Positions 43,928 through 53,476 of a DNA stretch of 64,000 nt are shown piece by piece. The notes under the pieces were generated by a model. The model was given only the letters and a program-made list of their open reading frames with translations, searched no databases and had not been told where the DNA came from. Where the stretch lies: NCBI GenBank assembly GCA_965203135.1, contig CBDBBO010000002.1, positions 682,001-746,000 of the forward strand, in the 5' to 3' direction. Source of the DNA: CATOSD01 sp965203135 (GTDB lineage: Bacteria; Chloroflexota; Dehalococcoidia; Lucifugimonadales; CATOSD01). The first letter of the stretch is position 1. Every line of letters begins with the position of its first letter. Both the position numbers and the translations under genes were made by a program.

Positions 43928-44885
43928 ATGGCACGAAAGCGCATCGGGGTGGCCGCAATGGGCGGCGACAGCAAAGACGTACTGGCTCGAATCGAGGACT
44001 TGGAGAGCCGCGGCATCGGCGCCGCGTGGCTCACCACCGGAGGCGCGGGGATCGACGGCATCACGCTGTTCGCGGCCGCGGCGGCCCGCACCGAGAACAT
44101 ACTGCTCGGCACCTGTATCACTCCAACCTACCCCAGACACCCCATCACGACCGTCCAGCAGGTGCAGGTCGTGGCGCAGCCTCGCGCCGGGTCGGTTCCG
44201 GTTGGGACTGGGACCGAGCCACAAAGTGAGTATCGAGCCTACATACGGGATCCAGCACACGGCGCCACTCACTAATTTGAAAGAGTACATCCAGGTGTGC
44301 AAATCATTGCTGTGGGACGGCGAAGTGGACTTCGACGGCACTCAGTACCACGCCCACGCACGGTTGGCGAACGACCCGATTCCGGACGTGCCGGTTATGG
44401 CTTCGGCGCTGCGCCGACGTTCGTTCGAGGCATGTGGGGAGGTTGCGGACGGCGCTATAAGCTGGGTGTGCCCGGGCACATACCTGCGCGATGTCGCCCT
44501 GCCAGCCATGCGGAGAGGAGCCGAGCGCGCTGGACGTCCAACGCCGCCGCTCGTCGCCCACGCCCCCGTGTGCGTCCATGACAATGCCGACGAGGCGCGG
44601 GCGGCGGCGCGAGAGCAGCTATCCAACTACCCGCGTTCTCCCTTCTACCAGCAGATGTTCGCCGACTCCGGCCACCCGGAGGCGTTCTCCGGCGAGTGGA
44701 GTGACGGGATGATCGACGACGTGGTCTTCATGGGCAGCGCGGAGCAGGTTGCGGACAGTCTACGAGAACTGTTCGCGATGGGGGCGACCGAGATCATCGC
44801 CCACCCGGTTCTGGCGGGCACCGACCGCGAAGCCTCCGCAAACCGCGCCCTCGAGGCCATCGCGGCCGTCGGGCGAGCTCTGTAG
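43928..44885 (+). CDS. luciferase-like (LLM class, F420/FMN) oxidoreductase, frameshifted
   Basis: About 318 residues when repaired. N-terminal part MARKRIGVAAMGGDSKDVL, GIGAAWLTTGGAGIDG and ILLGTCITPTYPRHP is the LLM fold opening; the second frame continues RLGLGPSHK (family GxGxS-H motif), LKEYIQVCKSLL and MGSAEQVADSLRELF. The switch needs removal of one C at 44180-44181 (CAGCCTCG). ATG 43928 follows GGAGGCG. Likely an F420- or flavin-dependent dehydrogenase; inactive as read unless the extra C is an assembly error. Confidence 0.83.
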
Positions 44886-44973
44886 CGGCTGACGGCAGGA
44901 AACAGACTTGATCGGCCGCATGTGCCAACTGCACTTCCTGGCAAATGAGGCTTCACACCCGATGCGCCTATGC

Positions 44974-44999
44974 CTAGCCTAATCTGGCTAGTTTATTTT
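44974..44999 (+). terminator. rho-independent terminator after the LLM gene
   Basis: CTAGCC-TAATCT-GGCTAG (6-bp stem, 44974-44991) followed by TTTATTTT, 89 nt after the stop codon. Confidence 0.65.
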
Positions 45000-45026
45000 G
45001 ACACATAATGGCAGTTAATATATTCT
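44998..45026 (+). promoter_or_regulatory. promoter of the ABC transporter genes
   Basis: Perfect TTGACA (44998-45003), 17-nt AT-rich spacer, TATTCT (45021-45026). It overlaps the end of the terminator's T run. The transporter start is about 110 nt downstream. Unlike the shared-core promoters, the spacer does not end in CGTGC. Confidence 0.6.
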
Positions 45027-45137
45027 AACCTGCATGAATAGTGTGAGCTTTCCCGGTGAATTTGACTGTACTTGATTCGCTGGCCGGGAAGCTTGGGTAC
45101 CGCGGAAGGCGGTCGGCTTGCGGGGTAAACTAGGCGC

Positions 45138-46786
45138 TTGGCTACCATTGGTCACGGCATAGGGAGCGTGGCGGCCCGCGCGGCCGATGGCGGCGCGTTC
45201 CGGCGAATGTGGGCGGGCATGCCGCCAATCGCGGTACTGGCGCCGGCTCTGCTCGTCGGCGCGGCGATGTTGATTCCGCTCGTTTACCTGGTCATACGCG
45301 GCTCGGGGGCGTCCGATGAGGCGTGGCGCCTGCTGTTCCGGGCCCAGACGCTCTACACGCTCGCTCGTACACTGCTCTTGATGGCGAGCGTCACGTTGAT
45401 TTCCGGAGCGATCGCGGTGCCCCTCGCCTGGCTCACGGTGCGGACCGACCTTCCGTTTCGCAGGGCGTGGGGAGTGGTGAGCGTCCTCCCTCTGGTGATA
45501 CCCAGCTTCGTGGGTGCGTTTCTGTACATCTCGGTGCTGGGACCACGAGGCCTGCTGCAGAGCGCTATGGAGAACGTGTTCGGGCTGGAGAGGTTGCCGA
45601 ACATGTACGGCTTCGTGGGCGCGACGCTGACGCTGGCGTTGCTCAGCTTCCCCTACATGCTGCTTACGGTCCGTGCGTCGCTATCCAATCTTGATCCCGC
45701 CACCGAGGAGTCCGCCCGTGGGTTGGGGTGTGGGCCGCTGGGAACGCTATGGCGTGTCACGCTGCCGCAGCTTAGACCTTCGATTGCCTCAGGCGGTCTG
45801 CTGGTAGCCCTGTACACCTTGAGCGATTTTGGCGCCGTTTCGCTAATGCGCTACCAGACCTTCACCTGGGTCATCTACCAGCAGTACGAGTCGGCCTACG
45901 ATCGATCGGTCGCAGCCGTAATGTCGCTGGGGTTGGTCGCCATGGCTGCGGCGGTGCTGGTGCTGGTACACGTCAGTCAGGGCCGCGAGCGTTACTACCA
46001 GTCGAACGCCTCCGCTGCCAGAGTGCCCCGGCGCTTCCGGCTGGGACGGTGGAAGTGGCCGGCGCTGACTTACTGCGGTGGCGTCGCGCTGCTGTCGCTG
46101 GGCCTGCCGATGGCGGTGCTTGCCTACTGGCTGGTACGCGGTCTTGGCATCGGCGAGCCGCTAATGCCGTTGTGGGAGGCCACCAGGAACTCCGTTGTTG
46201 TGTCGGGGCTGTCAGCCATTGCCACCGCCGCGTTTGCGATTCCGGTCGCTGTCATCATAGTCCGCCACCGGGGCAGACTGAGCCGAGTGCTGGAAACGAC
46301 AAGTTTCACTGGTTACGCGCTGCCGGGTGTGGTCATCGCATTGGCGCTCGTTTACTTCGGCGCAAACTACGCGCGTCCGCTCTACCAGACGATCTGGCTT
46401 CTTGTGTTCGCCTACGTGGTGTTATTCTTCCCCGTCGCTCTCCGGGGCGGTAAGCTCGAGGCTCCAGCAGATAAGCCCGCGGCTCGAGGACGCGGCAAGG
46501 GGGCTGGGCAGGCGCCCCTGGCAGGTGCTGACGTCGATCACAGGTTCCGCTGCTGAGCCCAGGGGTGCTGATGGGAGCCGCGCTCGCGTTTCTCATCACC
46601 GTCAAGGAGCTGCCGGCGACGCTGATCCTGGGCCCGCTGGGATTCGGCACGCTCGCCACGACGGTCTGGTCCGCTTCCTCGGAGGCCTTCTTCGCGCGCG
46701 CCGCTGCTCCGGCGATGATGCTGGTGCTCATATCTTCGATACCGATGGCTTTCGTGCTGGCCGTCTCCGGGAGAACGCGAGAGTGA
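45138..46786 (+). CDS. iron-type ABC transporter permease (FbpB-like), two frameshifts
   Basis: About 548 residues when repaired, with two six-helix permease halves. EAA loops: EESARGLGCGPLGTLWRV in the first half and LEDAARGLGRRPWQVL in the second, typical of Fe3+ (FbpB/AfuB) permeases. The frame is broken twice in the second half: extra C near 46442 (CTCCGGGG) and extra G near 46545 (ACAGGTTCC); removing both gives a continuous protein ending AFVLAVSGRTRE. Start TTG 45138 is tentative (weak ribosome-binding site). Its stop overlaps the ATPase start (GTGA). No substrate-binding protein gene is nearby. Confidence 0.84.
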
Positions 46787-47835
46787 CATCCCCTGTCCTG
46801 TCGTGCCGGGACGTGAGCAAGTCCTTCGGCGTGGCGCAAGCGGTGAGGCGCGCCACGTTGCACCTGCAGCAGGGTGAAGTTCTCGCGATCCTTGGAGACA
46901 GCGGCTGCGGAAAGACGACGCTTCTCCGGTTGATAGCGGGGTTCGAGTACCTCGACTCCGGGGCGATCGAGATCAATGGGCGGCAGGTATCGGGCGCGGC
47001 GGTTCACGTCGCCCCCGAAAGGCGCAACGTCGGCATGGTGTTCCAGGAGTACGCGCTGTTCCCACACCTGACGGTGGGCAAAAACGTGGAGTTCGGACTT
47101 CGCAAGCTGCCGTCAGACCAGCGGGAGGCGCGGCTGCGGCAGGTGCTTGACCTGGTGCAGCTCGAAAGGCTCGAACAGAGCTATCCCCACGAGCTTTCGG
47201 GCGGCCAGCAGCAGCGCGTCGCACTGGCCCGCACCCTGGCGCCGCGCCCGGTCACGATGCTGTTGGACGAGCCGTTCAGCAACCTGGACGCGCAGATGGC
47301 CACGCGGATGCGCCGTCAGGTTGAGGCGATACTCCGAGCCGGTGAGATCGCGACCGTGCTGGTCACACACAACCGCCAGGAGGCGTTCGCCATGGCGGAT
47401 AGGATTGCCGTGATGAACGCCGGGCACATCGACCAGATAGACACCCCTACAAAGATGTTCAGCTCGCCCGCGACCGCGTTCGTCGCCCGCATGACGCGCA
47501 CGTGCGACCTGCTCCCGGGCAGGCACTCTAGCGGAGTGGCACATGTCGAGGTCGGCGCGCTCCCAGTGATAGACCCGGGCAGACCACTGGAGGAGGATGC
47601 CAGCGTGGACGTGCTGGTGCACCCCGAAGACTTCAGAGCGGCGTCCGACGAGAACGGTGACTGTGTCGTCGGATCCTCCGAGTTTCTGGGTGACAGGGTT
47701 ATGCTGTACGTCCAGACGGTTTCCGGCTTTACCGTGAGGTGCAGCCACACGCTCGACGAGCAGATCGAGCCGGGTACTCGCGTGTCGCTGCACTCCCGAC
47801 GAATCGGTCCGTTCATCGCATTCCAGCGCGAGTGA
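46783..47835 (+). CDS. ABC transporter ATP-binding protein (FbpC-like)
   Basis: 350 residues from GTG 46783, overlapping the permease stop by four bases. Walker A GDSGCGKTT, Q-loop VFQEYALFPHL, signature LSGGQQQRVALARTLA, Walker B VTMLLDEPFSNLD and H-loop VLVTHNRQEAF. A C-terminal TOBE-type domain (DVLVHPEDFRA) is present, as in FbpC/PotA importers. Energises the permease encoded upstream; iron or another oxyanion/cation is inferred from family only. Confidence 0.9.
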   Translation: MTSPVLSCRDVSKSFGVAQAVRRATLHLQQGEVLAILGDSGCGKTTLLRLIAGFEYLDSGAIEINGRQVSGAAVHVAPERRNVGMVFQEYALFPHLTVGKNVEFGLRKLPSDQREARLRQVLDLVQLERLEQSYPHELSGGQQQRVALARTLAPRPVTMLLDEPFSNLDAQMATRMRRQVEAILRAGEIATVLVTHNRQEAFAMADRIAVMNAGHIDQIDTPTKMFSSPATAFVARMTRTCDLLPGRHSSGVAHVEVGALPVIDPGRPLEEDASVDVLVHPEDFRAASDENGDCVVGSSEFLGDRVMLYVQTVSGFTVRCSHTLDEQIEPGTRVSLHSRRIGPFIAFQRE

Positions 47836-47957
47836 CCCCTGGCCGGCGGCCAGGCATGCCGTCAGGCGGTTCCGGTCAACAGCCGCGCCGTTTCACAACC
47901 GGTGGCCGGTTGAAGTATCATGTCCGCAGTCAGACTCTGCATGGAGGCGCTTGTCCT

Positions 47958-49070
47958 ATGATCAATCCTATACACGGCGTCAGAGAGCTCGGGCAATCGA
48001 TCTGGTACGACAACATCAGCCGCGCGCACCTGCGGTCAGGCGAGTTGCAGCGCCTGATAGACCTGGGCGTCAGCGGATTGACCTCCAATCCGACCATATT
48101 CGAGAAGGCGATATCGGAGGGCACGGACTACGACGCCGACCTGGACGCTCTGGTCAGCGCGGGCAAGGAGCCGTCGGAGGTGTTCGAGGCGCTAGCGGGA
48201 GACGACATTCGCGCCGCGGCGGACATGCTTCGCCCGGCCTATGACGCGGCCGGTGGAGCGGACGGCTTCGCCTCCTTCGAGGTGAGCCCGCATCTCGCCC
48301 ATGACACGGAGGGGACAGTGCAGGCCGCCAAGCGGCTGTTCGCGCTGCTGGACAGGCCAAACGCGATGATCAAGGTGCCCGCAACGCCTGAGGGTATCCC
48401 CGCCATTCGCCGGCTCATCGGGAGCGGCGTGAACGTCAACGTGACGCTCATCTTTTCGCTGGAGGCTTACGCCAAAGTGCGCGAGGCCTACATCAGCGGG
48501 CTGGAGGATCTGGCGGCTGCCGGCGGCGACGTGTCGCGCGTGGCGTCGGTGGCGTCGTTCTTCGTGAGCCGGGTGGATACGTCCGTGGACGCGCAGCTGG
48601 CTGAGCTGGGCGGAGACCTGACGGGTCGGCTTTCGGGTAAGGCGGCGGTGGCGAACGCGAGGATGGCCTACCGGGACTTCAAGGCGACGTTCGAGACCGG
48701 GCGATTCGCGGCGCTGGCCGAGCAGGGCGCGAAGGTGCAGCGTCCGCTTTGGGCGAGCACGAGCACCAAGAATCCGGACTTGAGCGACGTGTTGTACGTC
48801 GAGAGCCTGATCGGCCCGGATACCGTCAACACCATGCCGGACGCGACGCTGGAGGCATTTCTCGACCATGGGAGCGTGGCATCTACGCTGGAGGACGGCG
48901 TGGAGGCGGCGGAAGCGCATGTCGCCGCGTTGGAGGCGGTGGGAGTCAGCATGGAGCGGACGACCGCAGACCTGCTCGCGGCAGGTGTGAAGGCGTTCGC
49001 GGACTCCTACGACGCGCTGCTGGCGAACATAGAGGCTAAGGCCAAGAGGTTGGCAGCCGCGGGGGCGTGA
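47958..49070 (+). CDS. tal: transaldolase
   Basis: 370 residues from ATG 47958 (GGAGG 10 nt upstream). Pentose-phosphate enzyme; Schiff-base Lys in AMIKVPATPEG, plus SGLTSNPTIFEKAI and RPLWASTSTKNP, typical of the long TalB-type form found in actinobacteria and Chloroflexota. Stop TGA overlaps the start of pgi (GTGATG). In several phyla these two enzymes are one fused protein; here they are separate but coupled. Confidence 0.94.
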   Translation: MINPIHGVRELGQSIWYDNISRAHLRSGELQRLIDLGVSGLTSNPTIFEKAISEGTDYDADLDALVSAGKEPSEVFEALAGDDIRAAADMLRPAYDAAGGADGFASFEVSPHLAHDTEGTVQAAKRLFALLDRPNAMIKVPATPEGIPAIRRLIGSGVNVNVTLIFSLEAYAKVREAYISGLEDLAAAGGDVSRVASVASFFVSRVDTSVDAQLAELGGDLTGRLSGKAAVANARMAYRDFKATFETGRFAALAEQGAKVQRPLWASTSTKNPDLSDVLYVESLIGPDTVNTMPDATLEAFLDHGSVASTLEDGVEAAEAHVAALEAVGVSMERTTADLLAAGVKAFADSYDALLANIEAKAKRLAAAGA

Positions 49071-50695
49071 TGTCGGGGGACTCTTCCGACCACGAGTTGC
49101 TGACGGAGCTCGCCTGCGAGGAGATCGACCGGCGGGACGTCGTCGGCAGGATATGGCGGCGCGACCACACGGTCTGGAAGCCCGAACCGGACGAGATTGC
49201 GAACAGGCTGGGCTGGCTGGACGTGTCGGCCCCTATGCGAAGAGAGCTTCCCTCTTTACGACGGTTCGCGGATGAGGTCCGTGCCGACGGCTTGGAGCGC
49301 GTGCTGCTGCTTGGCATGGGAGGCAGCAGTCTGGGACCGGATGCGCTGGCCCGGACCTTTGGCAGCGCCGTTGGATACCCCGAACTGAGCGTGCTGGATT
49401 CGGTGCTGCCCTGCGAGGTACTGGCCGCGACGGATGCCATCGACCCAGCGCGGACACTTTTCCTCGTTTCCTCGAAGTCGGGCACGACCGTGGAGACGAA
49501 CGCGATGTACCGACACTTCAGGAGTGAGGTGGAGGCGAGCGTGGGGGCCGAGAGTGCGGGCCAGCACTTCGTGGCTATCACGGACAGCGGAACTCCATTG
49601 GCGAGGCTCGCCGTTCGCGATGGGTTCCGGCGCCTGCTCCTCAATCCGCCAGACATTGGCGGGCGGTACTCGGTGCAGTCGCTCGTGGGCCTGGTTCCGG
49701 CGGCGCTCATGGGGCTGGACCTGGAAGCAGCACTCGACCAGGTCGACGCCATGGCCGACCGCTGCTCGGCCACGCACACCGCAAGCAACAGTCCGGGCGC
49801 TCGGCTCGGCGCGGCCATCGCCGCACAGGCGGTGCGGGGCCAGGACAAACTGACGTTGCTGGCGTCGCCGTCGGTGGCGGCGTTCGCGCCGTGGGCGGAG
49901 CAGCTCGTGGCGGAGAGCCTGGGCAAGGAGGGCAAGGGAGTGGTGCCGGTGGTGGGCGAGCCGCTCGCGCGGTCGGCACGCCCCGGCGCGGATCGGCAGT
50001 TCGTATACGTCAGGATGCGGGGCGACGCGAACGCCGCGGTTGATTCGGTGGCCGACACCGCGGCCAGGCAGCGCAGGCCGCTCGTTACCCTGGAGCTCGG
50101 CGACAGGAACGAGGTGTGGAGAGAATTCTTCCGCTGGGAGTTCGCGGTTGCGGTCGCGGGCGCGCTGCTGGGCGTCAATCCATTCGACCAGCCGGACGTG
50201 GAGTTTTCTAAGCAGATGGCGAGAGACGCGCTTGGCGGCGCGGACGGCTCGACCGGCGCATCGGACGGCGTCTCGTCGTCGGAACTGCTGGCAGACGTGG
50301 AGGCGGGCGACTACCTCGCGGTGTTGGCATACGTGCGGCGCACGTCGGAGCTCGATGCGGCGCTGGCCGGACTCCGCCGAGCAATCGCCGAGAGGCACGG
50401 CATCGCCACGACTGTAGGCTACGGGCCGCGGTACCTGCACTCGACCGGGCAGCTTCACAAGGGCGGCCCGGCGAACGGGCGGTTTCTACAGCTTGTGGAG
50501 AGTCCGAGCAGTGGGGAAGGCACCGACCTAGGCGTGCCGGGCGCGGGCTACACGTTCGGCCGGCTGGCGAAAGCGCAGGCAGACGGGGACCTTTCGGCTC
50601 TGGCGGCGCTTGGCCGGAGCGTGTCAAGGGTGTACGTCGAGGGCAGCGGAGTCGAGGAAGTCAGCTCGCTCGCGGCTTCGCTGCGCCGGGCTTAA
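49067..50695 (+). CDS. pgi: glucose-6-phosphate isomerase (fusion-type)
   Basis: 542 residues; GTG 49067 or ATG 49070, both overlapping the tal stop. Interconverts glucose-6-P and fructose-6-P. SIS domains with GMGGSSLGPDALA, LVSSKSGTTVETNAM and, near the C-terminus, GYGPRYLHSTGQLHKGG, the motif of the transaldolase-fused PGI group. Frame intact. Followed by a REP hairpin. Confidence 0.92.
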   Translation: MMSGDSSDHELLTELACEEIDRRDVVGRIWRRDHTVWKPEPDEIANRLGWLDVSAPMRRELPSLRRFADEVRADGLERVLLLGMGGSSLGPDALARTFGSAVGYPELSVLDSVLPCEVLAATDAIDPARTLFLVSSKSGTTVETNAMYRHFRSEVEASVGAESAGQHFVAITDSGTPLARLAVRDGFRRLLLNPPDIGGRYSVQSLVGLVPAALMGLDLEAALDQVDAMADRCSATHTASNSPGARLGAAIAAQAVRGQDKLTLLASPSVAAFAPWAEQLVAESLGKEGKGVVPVVGEPLARSARPGADRQFVYVRMRGDANAAVDSVADTAARQRRPLVTLELGDRNEVWREFFRWEFAVAVAGALLGVNPFDQPDVEFSKQMARDALGGADGSTGASDGVSSSELLADVEAGDYLAVLAYVRRTSELDAALAGLRRAIAERHGIATTVGYGPRYLHSTGQLHKGGPANGRFLQLVESPSSGEGTDLGVPGAGYTFGRLAKAQADGDLSALAALGRSVSRVYVEGSGVEEVSSLAASLRRA

Positions 50696-50739
50696 ATGAC
50701 CCAACAACCTCCGAGACTCGATGGTGCGCGCACCGTCAA

Positions 50740-50777
50740 CCCTCACCCTAACCCTCTCCCAGTCTTGGGAGAGGGGA
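50740..50777. repeat. REP-type hairpin repeat, copy 3
   Basis: CCCTCACCCTAACCCTCTCCC arm with perfect 9-bp stem CCCTCTCCC (50752-50760) / GGGAGAGGG (50767-50775), between the convergent pgi and OsmC genes. Could end both transcripts. Confidence 0.75.
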
Positions 50778-50781
50778 TGAA

Positions 50782-51222
50782 CTACTCGAGCGAGGCCTCG
50801 ACGCTGAGCGCGACGTTGCCGGAGAGCGCCTGGGAAATCGGGCAGCCGTCCTTGGCGCCTTCGGCGGCTTGCCGGAAGGCTTCTTCGTCGATGCCGTCGA
50901 CCTTGCCGGTAACGGTGAGGGCGCTGGAAACGACCTTGAATCCGCCGTCGACGTTGTCGAACGTGACCGTGGCGCTCACACGCAACTGCTGAGGCGGTGT
51001 TCCGGCTCTGCCGAGGCCAGCGGAGAGCGCCATCGAGAAGCAGCTCGCGTGGGCGGCGGCGATCAATTCTTCGGGGCTGGTGCGGCCGTCCGGCTGCTCG
51101 GTTCGCGCGGACCAGCTTACGCCGAGGTCGGAGAAGGCCTGGCTGGTGGTGGCCGTGACGACGCCGCTGCCGGAGGGAAGGTCGCCTGTCCAGGTCGCAT
51201 CGGCTCTTCTTACTGCTGCCAT
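50782..51222 (-). CDS. OsmC/Ohr-family peroxiredoxin-like protein
   Basis: 146 residues from ATG 51222 (GGGAGAG upstream). Two conserved Cys residues are visible: AAAHASCFSMAL and KDGCPISQAL, the redox pair of OsmC proteins that reduce organic hydroperoxides. Length is normal. Upstream lie phased GTTCCGTT repeats (51297-51365) and, further out, a promoter with perfect TTGACA (51499-51527). Confidence 0.92.
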   Translation of the reverse strand: MAAVRRADATWTGDLPSGSGVVTATTSQAFSDLGVSWSARTEQPDGRTSPEELIAAAHASCFSMALSAGLGRAGTPPQQLRVSATVTFDNVDGGFKVVSSALTVTGKVDGIDEEAFRQAAEGAKDGCPISQALSGNVALSVEASLE

Positions 51223-51296
51223 GTATCTCTCCCGTTGTCTGAGGGTTGTGGTTCCGCGGGCATTGTATCACCAACTGGGTGAAGTTAGCGGAAAGT

Positions 51297-51365
51297 GTTC
51301 CGTTTTGTTCCGTTCGTACTTGAGGGCTGTTCCGTTGAGTGTGCCTTGGGTACCGTAACCGTTCC
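51297..51365 (-). promoter_or_regulatory. phased GTTCCGTT repeats upstream of OsmC
   Basis: GTTCCGTT occurs at 51297, 51307 and 51329, and GTTCC again at 51361. Start offsets 0, 10, 32 and 64 nt are near multiples of one DNA turn, suggesting a multi-site operator. The region lies between the TTGACA promoter and the OsmC start. Confidence 0.45.
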
Positions 51366-51498
51366 AAATTCGGGTGCACGCCGTGCGATTTCGGAGCGGT
51401 GAGGGTCGGGATGGAACGCAGTGTCGCATCGGACCGCTCATGGCAGCCGCCTGGTGGACGTAGGTGGCAGGTGCAGTGCTTGTGACTGGCATATGGGA

Positions 51499-51527
51499 AG
51501 AATAGCACGGATGTGCGGGGCTGTCAA
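51499..51527 (-). promoter_or_regulatory. sigma-70-like promoter, shared-core family copy 4
   Basis: Minus strand perfect TTGACA (51527-51522), 17-nt spacer ending CGTGC, TATTCT (51504-51499). Points at OsmC. Its -35 lies one base from the end of the insertion sequence at 51529. Confidence 0.7.
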
Positions 51528-51528
51528 T

Positions 51529-52842
51529 GGGGCGCATGACATCAAAATTATGGTTACCGAAGTGGAGAATGTACCTCAAAATTACGGTTACCCAAAAGCT
51601 GGAGGTAACCGTGAACCAAAAGAGCGTCCGAGAGTACCTGGAGCGGCAGATGGATAGGTACCTGAAGGCGGGTAAGAAGGAGAAGGGAAAGATACTGGAC
51701 GAGGTGGAAGCCGTGACCGGCTATCACAGGAAGTCGGCGATACGAGCCCTGTCGGGTCGGAGGCGAGAAGGTAAGGGAGGGCGCGTGGGCAGACCGGTCG
51801 AGTACGGTCCGGAGGTGGCCGAGGCGGTCCGGGTGGTGCACGAGGCGGCGGGCGGGATAGGCGCCAGAAGGCTGCACCCGTTCGTGGGGGAGCTGGCGTC
51901 GCGGCTGGCTGAGTTCGGCGAACTGGAGTTGGACTGTTCCACCGAGACCAGGCTCGGGCGGGCGAGCGCGGCGACTTTGGAGCGGTTGCTGGCCGTGCAC
52001 CAGGCGCCGGTGAGGAAGAGAGCGACCAGCCTGACCAAGGCCGGGACTCTGCTCAGGAACCGCATCCCGGTGCGGACCTACTGGGAGTGGGACGACGCGC
52101 GGCCCGGCTTCGTGGAGGTGGACACGGTGGCGCACTGCGGAGCGACGACGGAGGGGTTCTACCTGTGGACCGTGACGGCGGTGGACGTAGCTACGGGATG
52201 GGTGGACATGGACGTTGTGTGGGGTAAGACTCAGGAGCGTGTGGGTGCGGCGATACGCAGGATGCGGGGGAGGTTGCCTGTGCCTCTGCTGGGGCTGGAC
52301 TCGGACAACGGCTCTGAGTTCATCAACCGCGGTCTGTACGCCTACTGCGAGAACAACGGCATCACGTTCACAAGGAGCAGGCCGTACCGTAAGAACGACA
52401 GCGCGCACGTCGAGCAGAAGAACGGCGCGGTGGTGCGTCGGCTGACCGGACACAGCCGGTACTCTTCGTCCGCGGCCTTCAGGCAGATGCAGCAGGTGTA
52501 CTCTTTGGCGCGGCTGCAGGCGAACTTCTTCCAGCCGGTGCGCCGGCTCGTTGGGAAGAGTCGGCAGGGTGATAGGGTGGTGCGTATGCACGACGAGGGG
52601 ATGACGCCGTACAAGCGGATGCTCGGGAGTGGGGCGCTTGTGGGTGCTCGGCGGGTGGTGTTCGAGAAGCTGTACGCGTCGCTCAACCCGCTGTGGCTGA
52701 GTCGTCAGATCGACTCGGAGATCGAGAAGCTGCAAGGCCTGGCGTGGAGGCGTGGAGACCCCCTAAACTGGAACACCGCTGGTAACCGTAATTTTGAGGT
52801 CACAACTCTCGTTCGGTAACCATTGATTTTGAGGTCGCACGG
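51529..52842. mobile_element. rve-type insertion sequence, copy 1 (plus orientation)
   Basis: About 1314 bp, nearly identical to the inverted copy at 54319-55634. Ends GGGCGCATGACATCAAAAT and, inverted, CCGTGCGACCTCAAAAT. Each end carries two copies of a TCAAAAT-(T/C)A-(C/T)GGTTACC motif (outer and inner), probably transposase sites. No convincing target duplication. Confidence 0.88.
51611..52819 (+). CDS. DDE transposase with integrase core (copy 1)
   Basis: 402 residues from GTG 51611, which has GGAGG 5 nt upstream; the frame is open from 51527. Integrase-core residues: FVEVDTVAHCG, LDSDNGSEF and HVEQKNGAVVR, with exactly 35 residues between the second Asp and Glu (DD35E). N-terminal helical region GYHRKSAIRAL resembles a DNA-binding domain. 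Usually catalogued with ISNCY/IS481-like elements. Compared with copy 2 it lacks one A at 52772, so its C-terminus runs on to NWNTAGNRNFEV. Confidence 0.9.
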   Translation: MNQKSVREYLERQMDRYLKAGKKEKGKILDEVEAVTGYHRKSAIRALSGRRREGKGGRVGRPVEYGPEVAEAVRVVHEAAGGIGARRLHPFVGELASRLAEFGELELDCSTETRLGRASAATLERLLAVHQAPVRKRATSLTKAGTLLRNRIPVRTYWEWDDARPGFVEVDTVAHCGATTEGFYLWTVTAVDVATGWVDMDVVWGKTQERVGAAIRRMRGRLPVPLLGLDSDNGSEFINRGLYAYCENNGITFTRSRPYRKNDSAHVEQKNGAVVRRLTGHSRYSSSAAFRQMQQVYSLARLQANFFQPVRRLVGKSRQGDRVVRMHDEGMTPYKRMLGSGALVGARRVVFEKLYASLNPLWLSRQIDSEIEKLQGLAWRRGDPLNWNTAGNRNFEVTTLVR

Positions 52843-52860
52843 AGGGGTCAGGGCGACAGG

Positions 52861-52982
52861 CAGGGTCTTTCGGTTATCGGTTTCACACCATACCGGCATC
52901 CGCTCCCAAACTTGCAGCCTTGGTCTGAACAAGTGGATATGGCGAGAAATCGTCAGCAATTGGCAATAACCGAAAGACCCTG
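52861..52982. mobile_element. MITE, 122 bp, with 10-bp target duplication
   Basis: Perfect 17-bp inverted ends CAGGGTCTTTCGGTTAT (52861-52877) and ATAACCGAAAGACCCTG (52966-52982). GGGCGACAGG is repeated directly on both sides (52851-52860 and 52983-52992). No gene inside. A diverged relative is at 57851-57995. Confidence 0.82.
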
Positions 52983-53113
52983 GGGCGACAGGCGCGCGTA
53001 GACACCCCAGATTCCTCGGCTGCGCTCGGAATCGTCGGCGACGCTCAGAACGGTAGGGCCACGGAGTTGCCGCTAGACCAAGGTGAATGCGCCGATCTGT
53101 TGGCGCAAGGCAG

Positions 53114-53287
53114 GGCTACTTGACATAAAGTGGAGGGAGTGGGCCTGAGAGTGGGAATTTCTGTGACACGGTTGGGAAGGCATTGCGCGCTGATGGGAAG
53201 GGGTGTGGCGTTTGGGTTACGCGGTTGGGAAGCTTTGAGACACGATTTCTGGGGTGATTCCGGCTGGCGGGCGTGGGGGAGCCGGCC
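53114..53287. repeat. dispersed repeat S, copy 4
   Basis: Alignable with 13196-13388 (TTGACATAAAGT, GTGGGAATTT, GGTGTGGCGT, GGGTTACGCGG, CACGATTT). Contains internal tandem TTGGGAAG units. No gene seen from 52993 to the tRNA. Confidence 0.58.
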
Positions 53288-53459
53288 TTCCATGCAAGAG
53301 GTGTCGCAATGATGCATGGGAGCAGTCTTGCGATGGATAATGAAAAGGGACTGCAGGGACTGTTCGGAGGGCCACCCCAGGCAGGACTCTGCCAGGAAAA
53401 CCGCGAGATGGTGAGTCACGATTGCCACGCCCACGTTAGCCCGTCCCCGCGTCGTGTGC

Positions 53460-53465
53460 TACAAT
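53460..53465 (+). promoter_or_regulatory. -10 box of tRNA-Trp
   Basis: TACAAT ends 11 nt before the mature 5' end of the tRNA. The -35 region is weak. The preceding 170 nt hold no recognisable gene. Confidence 0.4.
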
Positions 53466-53476
53466 ATGCCACGCGC

